A stretch of 64,000 nucleotides of DNA from Utricularia gibba (GCA_002189035.1 NEEC01000027.1:62001-126000); one strand, 5' to 3'; shown: positions 35,755 through 47,739, counted from the first letter of the stretch. Notes: generated from the sequence alone by a model not told the origin. Translations and numbers: made by a program.

Positions 35755-36691
35755 CCCAGATTCCAGAACTCGAGATCAAACAGAAACGCGAAACACGAAA
35801 TACCTCAGCTCACCGAACTGGGTCATCCCTGATTTTCTCGTTTCCAGATCCAATTACAAAGCAAGCGTCTTAAGCAAAGAAGCTTGAGTTTTTATGGCAT
35901 GCAAAGATGTCGTCCCACAGTCGCTTCCTGTCACAAAACAGGAGCAATTAAATCATCAAAAAAATGATTGCTTTTATGCCCAAAAGCCTAAGCGTCGCCA
36001 TCATCCGCGTTCCGCATAATGGGCGGATGCCGGGACTGCATATCTCTGTGTTTCTTGGCGTAAAAACAATTGAGTTAGCCAAAAGGAGAAGAAACAAGAA
36101 ACGAAAAAAAAAAAAAGATCTCGGAAGGATTTGGAAGATAGGCAGGCAGCTGCTGAAAATACCCCGGCGATCGGGTTGTTATACTACGATTCGCCAACGA
36201 TGGTGTGAACGGAGCCAGATAAAAGCGTAGGGTTTTCAAAGTTTGTTCTTTTTTTAGACATGGCGGAATTGCAGTCCCTTTTAATTGGCGTATTTACCAA
36301 GTCTGTTAAATATGTAATATAAAATACACAATAGCACTAGGAAACAGAATGCCCCGAATGGGCTGGTTTAACCGCCTCCTCTCTGGACTGGTTAATGACT
36401 GGTTTAGGCTCAAGTTATCCCATCGGTTTCAGGTACCGGGAAGGGACGACCGGACGGCGAACCAAAATGGGCTGGTGCTGCGCGTCCCGTCAAACCGATG
36501 TAAATAGGCAGGTTTGTTTTTTATTAATATGAAGTAAAAACTGGCTAAAAGCAGCAGCTATATTAATTCCTTGCCTACTGTCCCTTTTTCGTCGGCTTTC
36601 ATCAGTAAATGGAGGCTCAGACTGCGCTTAAATGTAGGAAAAGCATTGCATTGTTGCTGGACTTGGGTGTGTGAATCTTCCTCGGCGACAA
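35755..36691. promoter_or_regulatory. Divergent promoter between DUF604 and polygalacturonase genes
   Basis: About 940 bp between two head-to-head genes; both promoters and leaders must lie here. An A-rich run at about 36103-36116. No exon recognised. Confidence 0.45.
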
Positions 36692-38822
36692 ATGGAGTTC
36701 TCTCGAATCCTCCTCCCCCACGCCCAGGTACCGTGGAGAGTTCCCCAGCTGCACTTGCGTGCTTCGTTCTCAGTGGCTCTAACCATGACTGTTGAGTTCT
36801 CTTAGGTGGTTTTCATCGTTGCCGTGGCGGTTTTGCTTGAATCGTGCGGTGTCCAGAGTGTGCGTAGCTTCCACTACGCGGCTGTGACTTGTAGAGCCCA
36901 TGGTGCGTCTTTGACGGACTTCGGTGGCGTTGGAGACGGGAGGACGTCCAATACGGAGGCTTTTAGGGCCGCAATAGATTATCTCAGCCACTTCGGATCC
37001 AAGGGCGGATCCGTACTTTTCGTCCCCCTGGGAAATGGCTAACGGGGAGCTTTAACCTCACCAGCCATTTTACGCTCTATCTCCATAGAGAAGCTGTTCT
37101 GCTCGCCACCCAGGTTCGAATCTAAATCGTTTCCCCACTCTTGCAACCGTCCAAAACTCAATCTTTGTGTGTGTTGCGTCGTGCGATGTAGAACGAGCGT
37201 GAGTGGAAGGTAATCGAGCCCCTGCCTTCTTACGGACGTGGACGAGATACCGTCGGAGGAAGATACATCAGTCTCATTTTCGGCACTAACCTTACAGACG
37301 TGGTTATAACAGGCAAGTTGCTCTCATTTTTTGGTTGCACACGTCAAAACAAAAAACGGTGTGTTTAGGAATCTAGAAATGATAGTGCAAGTGCAGATTC
37401 GACCGCCCTTTGAAATAGTTTGAAGTGTGGTTTGTCAGGGGAGCAACTTGTGTGGGGTGTATTCAGACCCACCATATCTTTTCTCAAGTTGCGCAGCTCA
37501 GTATTTGTTTGTTTGTTTGTGTCTCATAACTCATCACAGATTTTTAGGCGTTGTAATCTTGTGTTGGTTCTGGTTCAGGGGACAATGGGACGATTGATGG
37601 GCAGGGGAAATCATGGTGGGACAAGTTTCACAAGGGAGAGCTGCAGTACACGCGGCCCTACCTCATTGAGATTCTGCATTCCCGCGATGTGGAGATCTCA
37701 AATCTCACCCTAGTAAACTCCCCTAACTGGAATGTCCACCCTACGTATTGCACGTAAGAACAAGTTCTTTCTTTTTTATAGTTCATATGCAGTTTTGAGG
37801 GAGTGTAGAACCATCAGTGGGGTTGGGAAAAATAGATTGAATTCGTGATGCTTGAGGATGATGGTGCTGGTTGAAATTGCAGGAATGTAGTTGTGCGAGG
37901 CCTGACGATCCTGGCTCCGGTGCGCTCTCCGAACACAGATGGCATCAACCCAGGTGGGTGGGTGGGTCTAGCTTCTATGTCCTGGTTTGGTTTCATTGAA
38001 GCAGGAGCTTGTGAAGGAAGAATGGGTTGTTAGTTAATTAGCCTCTGCACCGAACATGTCACAGATTCTTGTACCAACACCCGAATTGAGGACTGCTACA
38101 TAGTCTCCGGTGATGATTGCGTTGCCGTGAAGAGTGGGTGGGATGAGTACGGCATAGCATACGGGATGCCGACCAAGACGGTGGTGATCAAACGGCTCAC
38201 CTGCATTTCTCCTACCAGTGCCGTAATCGCCATGGGAAGCGAGATGTCCGGTGGGATCGAGGATGTGAGGGCTGAGGACATCACAGCCATCCACTCGGAA
38301 TCCGGCGTTCGAATCAAGACATCTGTCGGAAGAGGAGGATACGTGAAGGACGTGTACGTCCAGAGGATGAATATGAAGACAATGAGGTGGGTGTTTTGGA
38401 TGACGGGGAACTACGGTTCTCATGCAGACAATCGCTTCGACCCGAAGGCGCTTCCACAGATCCACAACATCAACTACCGCGATATGGTCGCTGAGAATGT
38501 TACCATGGCCGGCCGGCTCGAGGGGATTCCGGGGGACCCCTTTCATGGGATATGCATATCCAACGTCACCGTTAAGATGGCAGCGAGTGCCAAATTATTC
38601 TGGAACTGTACCGATGTCCAGGGGATTTCCATGGATGTAGTCCCTCGTCCGTGCCATGCGCTGCCGGAGCCGGCGAGCAGTGGGGGGCGGTGCCGTTTTC
38701 CGGAGGAGGGTCTTCATCTGGAAAATGACGTGTCGAGGACATGTTCCTACCGGAGGAATGCGAAGAATTACCATGCTGCTAGTGCTACTCTCATCAAAGC
38801 TGCAGCAGCAGCAGGGCACTAG
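36692..38822 (+). CDS. Glycoside hydrolase 28 (polygalacturonase-like)
   Basis: Secreted pectin-acting enzyme of the GH28 fold. Exons: 36692-36727, 36806-37113, 37192-37312, 37579-37753, 37883-37953, 38065-38822; about 488 residues. The start MEFSRILLPHAQ joins across intron 1 to a hydrophobic signal peptide (VVFIVAVAVLLES). Motifs: SLTDFGGVGDGRTSNT, FNLTSHFTLYLH, WNVHPTYCTNVVVRG, catalytic NTD in SPNTDGINPDSC, the DD pair in SGDDCVAVKSGWDEYG, and RIK in GVRIKTSVGRGG. The GHG motif is replaced by GSEMSGG, as in this plant subfamily (At4g23500 from memory). One C seems missing in the run at 37024-37028, which turns GKWLTGSF into a stop. Intron 3 is GC-AG (CAG|GCAAGT). Confidence 0.92.
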
Positions 38823-39057
38823 AACATGATACTACTACGTTGTGCTGGATGTGAACTACGTACTACCTAATCACTACTTTCTTATCTTCTCCAGAGAGCA
38901 TGGTTACTCGAATCACAGGTTTCTGAGTCCATGTCTGTGATGTATACATATGAATCTGGTTCTGGTTTCAAAGCGGAGAGCTAGGGGAGGTACACGAGGT
39001 GGTGCCTCGTCGAGATTCTTCTAATAACAAAAACAAATTCTTGATTCAAATCGTCCA
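38823..39057. other. Short convergent spacer
   Basis: 235 bp shared by the 3' ends of the polygalacturonase (plus) and ROH1-like (minus) genes; UTRs may overlap. Confidence 0.5.
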
Positions 39058-40166
39058 TCAGTAAAGAACGGGAGCGGATTGCCTGGCGATTTGTTCCACC
39101 ATCTCTAAAACCTCAGCTCTACTTCTCACCATCCTGTGAAAAACTTCCCTAACCTGACGCCGGAGCGGATCCACACCTTCCTCCATTTTCCGGCAAACAT
39201 CAACCATCTCCCCAGCTGGGCCTCCAGCTCTGCAGCGTTCTCCTCCTCCAGAGGAAACACAAATTTTTCCGAAAACTCCACCAACGAATTTGCTACTCTC
39301 TCCATTTTCACCACCTCCTGCAATAACCCAGACCCACCTTTCTTCTCCTTTTTCTTCCATTCATCCCCAATTTTGTCCTGTAATCCGATTATGTTCTGGG
39401 TCCAACTCATATTCCGGGGAACTTGGAAATGAGTGGTTAGTCCCGTTCTTTCTTGGCAGGGAATCGCGGCCACCAATACCCACATCACGAAAACGATCAC
39501 CGTGTTCATAACGAATACCGCAGTCGCCGGTCCGTTCGCCTCTCCCCATCGCGGTTGAGATATATTTGCCGACATCGCCTGGATCTGCTTCGCCGCTGAC
39601 CATGATTTCGCTATAGAACACGACAATGACCGGAAGTTTCCGGCTCCAGTTGCCCTGCGTCCGAGAGATTTGCTCCTCTCCGTCGATTTCCCGTGGAAAC
39701 TACCGCCGGAATTCTCCTTATCATCGAAGCTCATCGACGCCAAAAGAATATCGAGTGCCTTTTTGGCGCGGCGAATTTGACCCTCACCGACAGGCTTCTG
39801 ATTCAACGAGGTCACAACAATCTGCGCGAGCCTTTGCCAGTGGATGAGAAGGTCGATGCCGTGAGTGACGGCGTTACAGACGTCCAAAGCCTTGACGTGA
39901 CGGTCAAGATGATCGGGAATTAATCGGTCCAACGGCGGTTTGGAGAATTGCGACGGATCCCGGTCGGAAAGTATAATAGCTTTAAACTCTGCCTCGCAGC
40001 AGAGGAATGCGTCGAGGAGGTAACGGAGCCAGGAGGCGGAGAGAAGCGGTGGTGGTAGCGTAACATCGTGGGTGTCCTCGTCGGGATGCGAGGAGAAGAG
40101 ATCGGAAAAGCGATTGGCGACGTTTTTCTGGAAGAGTTCGATGTCTTGCAGTTGTGGGTCCTCCAT
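39058..40166 (-). CDS. ROH1: ROH1/DUF793 family protein (BYPASS1-related)
   Basis: Plant protein related to ROH1, an Exo70-interacting factor affecting secretion of seed mucilage. One exon. The start MEDPQLQDIELFQKNVANRF matches relatives; the frame stays open further upstream. Conserved: SWLRYLLDAFLCCEAEFKAI, KALDVCNAVTHGIDLLIHWQ, and a hydrophobic segment (AVFVMNTVIVFVMWVLVAAI) before the C-terminal coiled coil. The frame breaks at a C run at 39210-39213 on plus; one extra base restores ...EMVDVCRKMEEGVDPLRRQV and REVFHRMVRSRAEVLEM, which the family conserves, and moves the stop from 39126 to 39058. Corrected length 369 residues. Confidence 0.9.
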
Positions 40167-40609
40167 CGGCGGTTGATTCAAGAAATGGCGGCCTGTCTTT
40201 GGATTGCCGGCACAGCTTTGAAGGTCCTTTGATGGCGGATTTCTTGGGGGGTGAGTTGCGTTTATGGTGCTGGAGAATTTGGAGCGTTCCCATAGGCAAG
40301 GCACCTTCACCGGAGCTCCATCCGTTCCGCCTTCTAATATCTCTGACTTGTGTTTTTGTTTTATAATTAATTACGCCTAATCGTGCATTCGCATTTGATT
40401 ACGGCGCATAGTTTTAAGAGAATTATGATGCCTAATCCCCGTGTCTGGATGGGTGCAGCAGCAACTCTTCTGGGGTGGGGTGCTTCACCCGGACTTGGCG
40501 TATTTGGTTTAAAATGTCGTCTTTGAGACAAGGAATTTTTCCATCTTTTCTTTTATTGGGTAAGAAGACAAGATATAAATGTTGGCTTGGGTGTTAGGGC
40601 AGGGCATGT

Positions 40610-40627
40610 AAACCCTAACCCTAACCC
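40610..40627 (+). promoter_or_regulatory. Telobox / interstitial telomere-like motif
   Basis: AAACCCTAA followed by two more CCCTAA-type units. In plants a telobox recruits TRB or PRC2-linked factors and marks many promoters; the short length argues against an old telomere fusion. Confidence 0.55.
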
Positions 40628-40631
40628 ACAC

Positions 40632-40674
40632 GCTGCTGCTACTGCTACTGCTACGGCTACGGCTACGGCTACTG
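40632..40674. repeat. GCTACT/GCTACG hexamer tandem array
   Basis: About seven six-base units in which only the final base alternates between T and G. Confidence 0.8.
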
Positions 40675-41276
40675 CAACTCCAAGGAAGAAGGGCAGAGCA
40701 TGCGCATGCACGCACTCGGTCATTCTAGGATACATAGGAGAGAGCACCCCAGCGCCCACCGCCGTGGAATCTACGGAGGTGAGGCAGGTGTTAGGCACCC
40801 AGAGAAATTTAATTTCATTCCTGCTCCCCAAGCGAGCGAGCGAGGCCACTGCAATGCAATGCATAGACACACCCCATCCATTTCACTACTATTCAAGAGA
40901 TATAATAAATATATTATTAATTGCTTTGCTTTGGTGCCTGCGCACGCAACTCCTCAAAATCTGGTGCACTGTGGCGGGTCAAGGAGCCGACTCGCATTCT
41001 CATTCGTGTCTGCCCTGCCCTGCCCCCTCCTAATCCCAAAGCGTGTGGGTTTCTGCTTCATCCACTTTGACTCCCACCAAAAGTCAAACCCCGCAAATTT
41101 ACGTTATATAAAAAAAAAAAAAACACTGCAGATGGAAATGAGCTGGCAAGGGAAGGCCATTGCTTTCTCTCTCTGTCTACATATATACATATATATGCAT
41201 CCTCGAGTTAACAGACAGACCTCTTCTCCCTTTCAACAACTACATAGTCAACCCCAAACCGGGTGCCCTCCCTTTG

Positions 41277-42339
41277 ATGGCCGGATTCAAGATCGGCGCC
41301 GAGGATTGGGGTTTGCATGCCATAGTTCGTGAATCCAGTGGCGAATTCCCAAAATTTTGTGATCTGGAAACAAATGATGATCATTATTCCGCAAGTCCAT
41401 TGTTTGATTTATCCGCCGGCGCTGTCAGCGATCATGACTTCTTCCCCCTTTTTCCGGAGGTTTTTGAAACCTCCAAGGATGACCAACTGGAGGATCTCTA
41501 CAAGCCCTTTTACCAGGTTCCGCCTCATCCTCTTCCCTCGAGCACGGTGATCGATTTCCAGGAGCGAAACCCCGACGATGAGATGAAATCTTCCTCCGGC
41601 AGCGACGCCACCGCCACGGCTCCAGACTACACCCCCAAGTACAAGCGAAGGTAGCTACTGATAAAAAATAAAAGCATAAAATCCTCAGTTCTTATATGAA
41701 TCGTATGGTTGCGGGTGGATATCCAGGAAGAGCCATCAGAAGAGAGTAGTGATTCAGGTTTCTGCAGAAGGGCTGACTTCGGATATGTGGGCATGGCGAA
41801 AGTACGGACAAAAGCCAATCAAAGGCTCCCCATATCCAAGGTACTACTTTGTGTGTAGAACAAAAGAAAAAAAAATCTGTTTTTGCATATCAACTTCTGA
41901 TATATCATTTGTGACGAAATCCAGGAGCTATTACAGGTGTAGTAGTTCAAAAGGGTGTTTAGCGAGGAAGCAGGTGGAGCAAAGCTGCACCGATCCTGAA
42001 AAATTCATCATCACATACACGGCGGAGCATAGCCACAGCCAGCCAACGAGGCGGAATTCGCTGGCCGGGACCGTGAGGCAGAAGTTCCCTCCGGGTAAAA
42101 TCACGCTCAAGAAGGAAAATCTCGACGGCGAGTCGCCGAAAACCCTCCATCATCATCGTCATGAATCACCAGCATCGGCGTGGCCTCTGGCAAGAAGAGA
42201 GACGAACAACAAACAACATGTGTCCGAAAACCAGGTATTTGTTAAGACGGAAGAAGAAGAAGAAGATCATCTGCCTGTGTCTGATCTCATATTCAACCAG
42301 GACTTCTCCGGATTGGAAGAGTTCGACGACTTTTTCTAG
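41277..42339 (+). CDS. WRKY22: WRKY transcription factor, group IIe (WRKY22/29-like)
   Basis: Nuclear W-box-binding factor; Arabidopsis WRKY22 and WRKY29 act downstream of FLS2-MAPK immune signalling. Exons: 41277-41650, 41727-41840, 41925-42339; about 300 residues. Start MAGFKIGAEDWGLHAIV; acidic N-terminal half; basic KYKRRKSHQKRVV before the WRKY domain. The domain has WAWRKYGQKPIKGSPYPR (intact WRKYGQK), SYYRCSSSKGCLARKQVEQS and a C-x5-C...HSH zinc site (EHSHSQ). The intron sits after the PR codons, the position typical of this clade. The acidic C-terminus (EEEEEDHLPVSD) may activate transcription. Confidence 0.94.
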
Positions 42340-43584
42340 AAGTTGTTTCTTTTTTGTTCTTTTTTACACATTAACAATACATACATTACTCATCTGATTC
42401 AACAGGGAAAAAAAAAGGAAGATGGAGCATTCTAAGAATAAATTGTGATTTCATATGTACAAGTACTTGATGATCTTATTATCAGTTTCTTTCTCCCCAG
42501 GGAGTGCAGCAACGTCGTATATGGACATTAAATTACGTCCAACGAATGAATAGTTTTCCTCCATTAATGCTATTCTGGTGTGGACTGTGGAGTGTAAATA
42601 GGTGAATCTGGTTTCTTGTCCGCCTTTTTTTTTTTTGTTGTTTTTTCTGATGAAGATAAGATTAAGGAATACTGTGGCAAGAGCTTAGCACGTGTGTAGC
42701 AGAGCGGGCACAGCCCCAAGGAAGGAAGGCCTTGCTGCTCCGGATGGCATGTAGCCGGCGGCGAGTGGGTGTAATCAGACAGAGCTAGACTCCATCCTCC
42801 AAGTCCAAGCAGGCCGCTCTGGCGGGGGTGCTCGGATGCAGTGCAAAACAAACCCCCACTGAGATGCACATGGAAAAGTCTTCCCACACGAGGTAGGCTG
42901 CCTAAACTATGAAGAAAACAAATACCGATTTGTGGAATATGGACTAAGCTATAAATAGACCAACTCATACCCTAACAAACTTGCAAAATATAATTACGTA
43001 GAGGTAGAGAGGGCCAGGGCCAGGGCCACTCTATTATTTTCAAGTCATTATTGTCCATGTATCTGTCTGTACCCGTTCCAAGTTCCAAGTTCCATCCCCA
43101 TGGTGTCAAGCCTCTCAAAGCTACAACCATCACAACTGCCATGCTCAAATGATGGTCAAAGGTACCAATCCGGATCGAACGCCCCCGTCTGGAGCACAGG
43201 AAAAGAACCACACAATTACTGGAGGAGGGCAGCCAGCCAGCCAGCCAGCCCGCAGACCCAGACCATCTTGGTATTAAAACCCCTAATCAGGCCCCCCACC
43301 CCCACCTCGGCATATGCAACTTAGTAGTGGGAGTACTTTTTTTCTCTCATTGTAAGTAAAATTAAAAGGAAACTGCAGTAGGAGAGGTTGGGCGCCCAAT
43401 ACACATGCGGCCACGCACACGCCTGCCCCAAGAAGTTGAGCGGATCGAAACTAAGTGGTTGAACAGTTGTTAGCTTCCCGCAATCAAGCACTATATAGAA
43501 GAGGAGAACACTCGGCCCTCCAGTCTAACACTTTTTTTTTTCATGTATGATTGAGCGAGCAGCGAGGTCTCGCATTCCCATCAC
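42340..43584. promoter_or_regulatory. Spacer between two WRKY genes; TATA box for the second
   Basis: WRKY22-like 3' UTR and promoter of the group IIc WRKY. GCCA-type repeats at 43230-43250. A TATA box (ACTATATAGAAG) at about 43491-43502 lies some 90 bp before the next start codon. No exon seen. Confidence 0.55.
43230..43250. repeat. (GCCA)n microsatellite
   Basis: Five AGCC/GCCA tetramers. Confidence 0.85.
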
Positions 43585-44221
43585 ATGGAGCCCCAATTTA
43601 CGCACGTTTCCGATGCGTTCGACACGTCCCTGTCGGTGAGTGAAGCTTCTCCGGATGTGTTAGGCCGAACCTCACTTGAGCAGCCACTATCTCGCACTGA
43701 TCCAAGGGGTCCCTTGTCGTCCATCCCCAGCATCGACCGAATTCCAGTCGATTCACCAGTTCCTGGAGATGCAGAGATGGTCGGGGAAACCACGGAGAGA
43801 ACTGGCAAGAAGAAGAAGATGCACACTCCTGGAATTGCAAGGGTGGCTTTCCATACCACAAGTGCGGAGGATGTTCTGGATGACGGATACAAATGGAGAA
43901 AATACGGCCAAAAATCTGTGAAGAACACTTCACATCCAAGGTACCAACGAAGATCCTTCCGTTCCACGTAAGTTAACTATACCATGAGTGTACAGTACGT
44001 AGTCACGCCTTAACTTGATGTTCTGGAATGACCACACCCAAAGGAGCTATTATCGCTGCGCCCATCACACTTGCCTCGTCAAGAAACAAATCCAAAGACT
44101 GTCCAAGGACACGAGCATTGTCGTGACCACGTACGAAGGAATACACAACCATCCCTGCGAGAAGCTCATGGAGACAATGAGTCCATTGCTCAAGCAACTC
44201 CAGTTTCTCTGCGGACTCTGA
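43585..44221 (+). CDS. WRKY transcription factor, group IIc (WRKY24/56/43-like)
   Basis: Short WRKY factor, about 177 residues, exons 43585-43940 and 44044-44221. The WRKY domain is complete: [40 protein letters not shown]-x4-C and HNH zinc ligands (THE-type [11 protein letters not shown]). The intron falls after the PR codons as in other single-domain WRKYs. The C-terminal [13 protein letters not shown] block is characteristic of the WRKY24/56/43 clade. It sits about 1.2 kb from a group IIe WRKY, so the two are neighbours but not recent tandem duplicates. Confidence 0.93.
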
Positions 44222-44393
44222 GCAGGTGCTGGAGACATTGACGTCTGACTTGTGAGGTTTCGTGTTGTATTTAGACTTTGAAGGCCACCAACAAGTAATT
44301 GTATTTACAACAAGCATTTACGAAGGCAAGAAGAAAACTGAGATAATCAACAAATTGTGCGAGAGCATGCATGGCTGGGTTGTGGCTGGACCT

Positions 44394-46113
44394 TCATTTC
44401 ATCAGATCTAAGAACACGAACCCATTCCACAAACTGTGCAAGAGCATGCACGGCACCAGGTTCCTCGACCGTGAGTACGTTACACCCATCACGGTTCCGA
44501 GAAAAATCAATGGCAGCATTCTTTGGATGTTGAAATGCGCCAAGGCGAAAGCAACGGAACTGACTAAGATGGACAACCCCACGGGCATGTACCTGGTTAA
44601 CGAGGGTAGAAGGAAGCCTCGGAACACGACTTCCTCCCACAGGGGAGCACACACGACTAAAACCAAAGCATACAGGGACATTGCAATTGGATCACGTGCC
44701 ATGATGGACTGCTCAACGCTAGAAAGGGTAACCGGAGTGGAGGGCAGGACAGGCAGTAAGTTCATGTTGAATTGAGAGAGGTGGTTAACTAATGGAAACA
44801 TGAAGCATCCTACCAGAACATCAACAACCCAGTTCCCCCTCAGAGTGAACTTGAACCAGTCTGGTGGAAGAGGTCGGAACCGAGATAAACAACGATGAAG
44901 GATTAGGATTCCTGCTACACCCTCTGCTACATCAGTTAGCAGACTGAACAGTGCCTGCCCTCGAAAAGTAAGTGCTTCCTTTCTGAAACCAAATAAATGA
45001 GCTCCCACAGGGATCATCCAGGAGCCAACAAGCCAGAATGACGTGATCCACAGGAGCACTACCTGTGGCATCAGGGTTTTATCCATTCACCGCAATATTC
45101 ATCTTTAACTTCAAGCCCTAAACAACCAAGAAATAGAATTCTTATTTTACCTGAGCAATAGTCTCAGCAGTCCATGGGACAGACCACGGTTTTCCAACTA
45201 CTCTAAAAAGCACACCGACAGCCTGCAAAAGGATTTCATAACCTCAGTGAGAGACATCTATCATAGGCCGGTCTCGCCCTTCCTATGTTTCTTAATGAAC
45301 TGATTCCCGCGTTTATCAACCTTCTGTTGCAAAAATATAAACTTGAAGTGATTGTGCTGGCATACTAACGAACTAAGAGATCAACACTAAATAAACACTC
45401 ATTTCTCAGGAACTGTGAGCATGCAACTGACTGCGCCAACTATAAGTGCGAAGAGGGTACAGTATCTTCACCTCCTTAAAACTGGTAAGAAGATTTCTTT
45501 TCTCAACACTTGATTGCTTAGTCTCTCTGTTTTGTGAATGGATGCACAGTTCCTCGGCTGTCTCTGGATTAGGAGTGACAGAAGGAACTTCGTCATGCTG
45601 AAAGGATGAGACTTTCCACCTCTGAAACACAAAAAAATGTACAGCCAAACACTATCAGTACAGATGGATCGAGGATGTGCAAAAAAGCCTATTAGTCAAT
45701 AGATTTTCCTCAGACCTCAGAAACGTCTACTCACACAAACGAAAAAGAAAGTCCAAGGCACTGAATCATATTTCTTAAAGATTATCAAATCGTAGCGGTT
45801 TCAAAGATACAATGCGGATCGCGTGTAAACCCCGAAAGACTGGACGACCACAGAACATGGGAAAAAAAGGCAGATTGCTAAACGTTTGTTCGATTTCCGA
45901 ATGCAAACATAAGCAAGGGCAGCCAAATTTTTCCTCAAAAATACAAACAATCACCTTGTTCGAGAACTTGAGCTGAGTTTCAGAATCACTACCAACTCTC
46001 CAAGGAGGAGAAAGAAAACACCTGGAGGAGAGCCCGGGAGGCCATAATTTACGGTTCGAAGTAGATATGAGAGGGCGCAAGTGTCGAAATTGAACACAGT
46101 TTGAGCCAAGCAT
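44394..46113 (-). CDS. CPBP (CAAX-like) intramembrane protease family protein, probably plastidial
   Basis: Multi-pass membrane protein of the CPBP/Abi family, like At1g14270. Exons (minus): 45955-46113, 45472-45621, 45151-45222, 44394-45062; 349 residues. The N-terminus is Ser/Arg-rich and acid-poor, consistent with a plastid transit peptide. Several membrane segments precede the active-site motifs: EEVVFRG (EExxxR), FALAH (FxxxH) and HSLWNGF (HxxxN). These are the Glu/His residues used by Rce1-type glutamate proteases. Only 172 bp separate its stop from the WRKY stop. Confidence 0.9.
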
Positions 46114-46806
46114 CAGATTGCTGATGGAAGGCAGAAGTAAAGACTAGATCTTGGGGACGACGGGTGGCCTAAATTCTGTGCATGTTGCGCATGGCAGAAA
46201 CCCTAATTTCTCAACAATTGGGCGCCTCTCGATCGATGCGGTAAAGAGCAGCCAGCCATTTGTCCGCATCCGCAAAAAGATTGTCTGGATACCGTGAGGA
46301 AAAAAAAAGAAATATATATACAAAAAGAGAAAAGAATGTAGAATCCAATAAGTAACAAGCCAAGCCTATGTGTAGCTTAAGGCATATCACAGGACAGGAC
46401 GGGAAGGGAGCAACCAGAACTCATGAAACAGTCTTCTCCTCCAGCGAACTAACCCAGACCAGACCAGACCAGACCAGACCAGATCAGACCCGCATTCGCA
46501 TTTGCATTTGCATTTGCATTTGTTTGTTGTTGTGCAAACTTACAATGTGGGACCCAGCTCCGGATTAGGTGGGAAGAGCAGCACCCAGTCCCATCCCATG
46601 TGCCACCCAGTGCGCCACATTTATTGTATAATGACATGCGCAAACTGTATATCAACATCTAGTCTAGTCTCCGCCTCCGGAGGGCGCGTCAAATTTGAAC
46701 ACTACTGGACCACACAGGAAAAAAAAAAAAAAGGGAGGACAACAACATCTTCCCAATCAAGTGGAGCAAAGAAGCAGTTGGATCATGGACGAGCATCCAC
46801 ATACTA
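46114..46806. other. Intergenic with pentamer and hexamer repeats
   Basis: Promoter of the CPBP gene and 3' flank of the dirigent gene (both minus). Contains AGACC pentamers (46455-46482) and GCATTT hexamers (46497-46522). No coding exon. Confidence 0.55.
46455..46522. repeat. AGACC pentamer and TTTGCA hexamer arrays
   Basis: About five AGACC units followed within 20 bp by about four TTTGCA units. Confidence 0.85.
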
Positions 46807-47370
46807 TCACCAGCATTCGTACAGCTTGATTTCTACGCGAAGCCTGAAGTAGATGCTTCCCTCAAAGGAGTCCGTCATCAGAGTGGCCACACCTCGAGCC
46901 ATGAGGAAGTCGCCCGTCCCTCCGATCACCGAAATGTCCCTCGTCTTCTCCATCAGCGGATCCGCTCCCGCGAAGTTGATGGACCCCCGATGATGGGTCG
47001 AGTTGAGGACGAAGGAGAATCCCAGCCACGCAGTGAAAACATCCTTCCGATCGTACAAGTAGAACCCTTGTGCTCTACCCACCTGCGGCGAATGCAGGTT
47101 GTTGTCTAGCGTGATCGGGTCGTCGAAAACCACCACGTTGCCAAAGTGCCCTTGGTCGGAAAGGGTGGTGTGGTTGCCCCAAGAAGGGGCGCCCACTATG
47201 GCCGACGTTGCGTTATGCCCATTCTCACCGTTGTACAGAATGTCGTGGAAGTACAACACCAGCTGCTTGCATGGGACGCGGCTGCGGTGATTCAACCCGG
47301 TTGCGTTGACGGGGCCGGAGCCACCACCACCGAGGAGGAGGAGGAGGAGGAGGAGGAAGTGCAGAGCCAT
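46807..47370 (-). CDS. Dirigent protein
   Basis: Single exon, 187 residues. Starts with a signal peptide ([16 protein letters not shown]), so secreted to the apoplast, where dirigent proteins steer coupling of phenoxy radicals in lignan or lignin chemistry. Motifs: [13 protein letters not shown] (with the conserved Asp), [69 protein letters not shown]. Several N-glycosylation sites. The stereochemical class cannot be read from these motifs. The poly-Leu run comes from CTC/CCT repeats on the DNA. Confidence 0.95.
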   Translation of the reverse strand: MALHFLLLLLLLLGGGGSGPVNATGLNHRSRVPCKQLVLYFHDILYNGENGHNATSAIVGAPSWGNHTTLSDQGHFGNVVVFDDPITLDNNLHSPQVGRAQGFYLYDRKDVFTAWLGFSFVLNSTHHRGSINFAGADPLMEKTRDISVIGGTGDFLMARGVATLMTDSFEGSIYFRLRVEIKLYECW

Positions 47371-47739
47371 TGTGGAAGAGGATCCAGGTGCCAGTACTTA
47401 TGGGTGGAGCCTGGTGCCCGGAGGTCCTCATAATGGCATCGGTTTCGGATGCCTCTTCTTTCGATCACCCGTCGGTTTCAGGGAGGTTGCGAGGTAATTT
47501 GCCGGACACGCATTCGTGGGGTCCACCGATGCTACTCCTTTGAAATAAATGGGGGCCCAATGCCAAACCTTATTGGGCCTAAATCTGCCTCCTCTCTACT
47601 TTTGATCCGCCCAAATCAACCCCACTGGCCACTGGCGCTGTCTGGGGGGGAGATCCTCGCGGAAGGGATTCCTTCAAACTGCTCCTCTTTAATTGCTCAA
47701 ACGAGAGCTATGTGAAGGGCGATTTTGCATGCCATTGCC
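47371..47739. promoter_or_regulatory. Divergent promoter (dirigent / RsgA-like) with two site II motifs
   Basis: About 370 bp. GGGCCCAA (47553-47560) and TTGGGCCT (47573-47580) form a paired site II element on the RsgA side, as in many organelle and ribosome-related plant genes. Confidence 0.5.

Larger units (their letters stand above)
40167..41276. promoter_or_regulatory. Divergent promoter between ROH1-like and WRKY22-like genes
   Basis: About 1.1 kb. It contains a telobox-like AAACCCTAACCCTAACCC (40610-40627), a GCTACT/GCTACG hexamer array (40632-40674), and a TATATAAAA box at about 41104-41112, some 170 bp before the WRKY start codon, followed by an A run. Confidence 0.55.

Noticed and set aside
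40610-40627. Remnant of an ancient telomere fusion
   Set aside because: Only about three units, in a promoter; a telobox is the simpler reading.
41277-44221. Tandem WRKY duplication
   Set aside because: The two genes belong to different WRKY groups (IIe and IIc) with different intron number and C-termini, so they are old neighbours and not a recent tandem pair.
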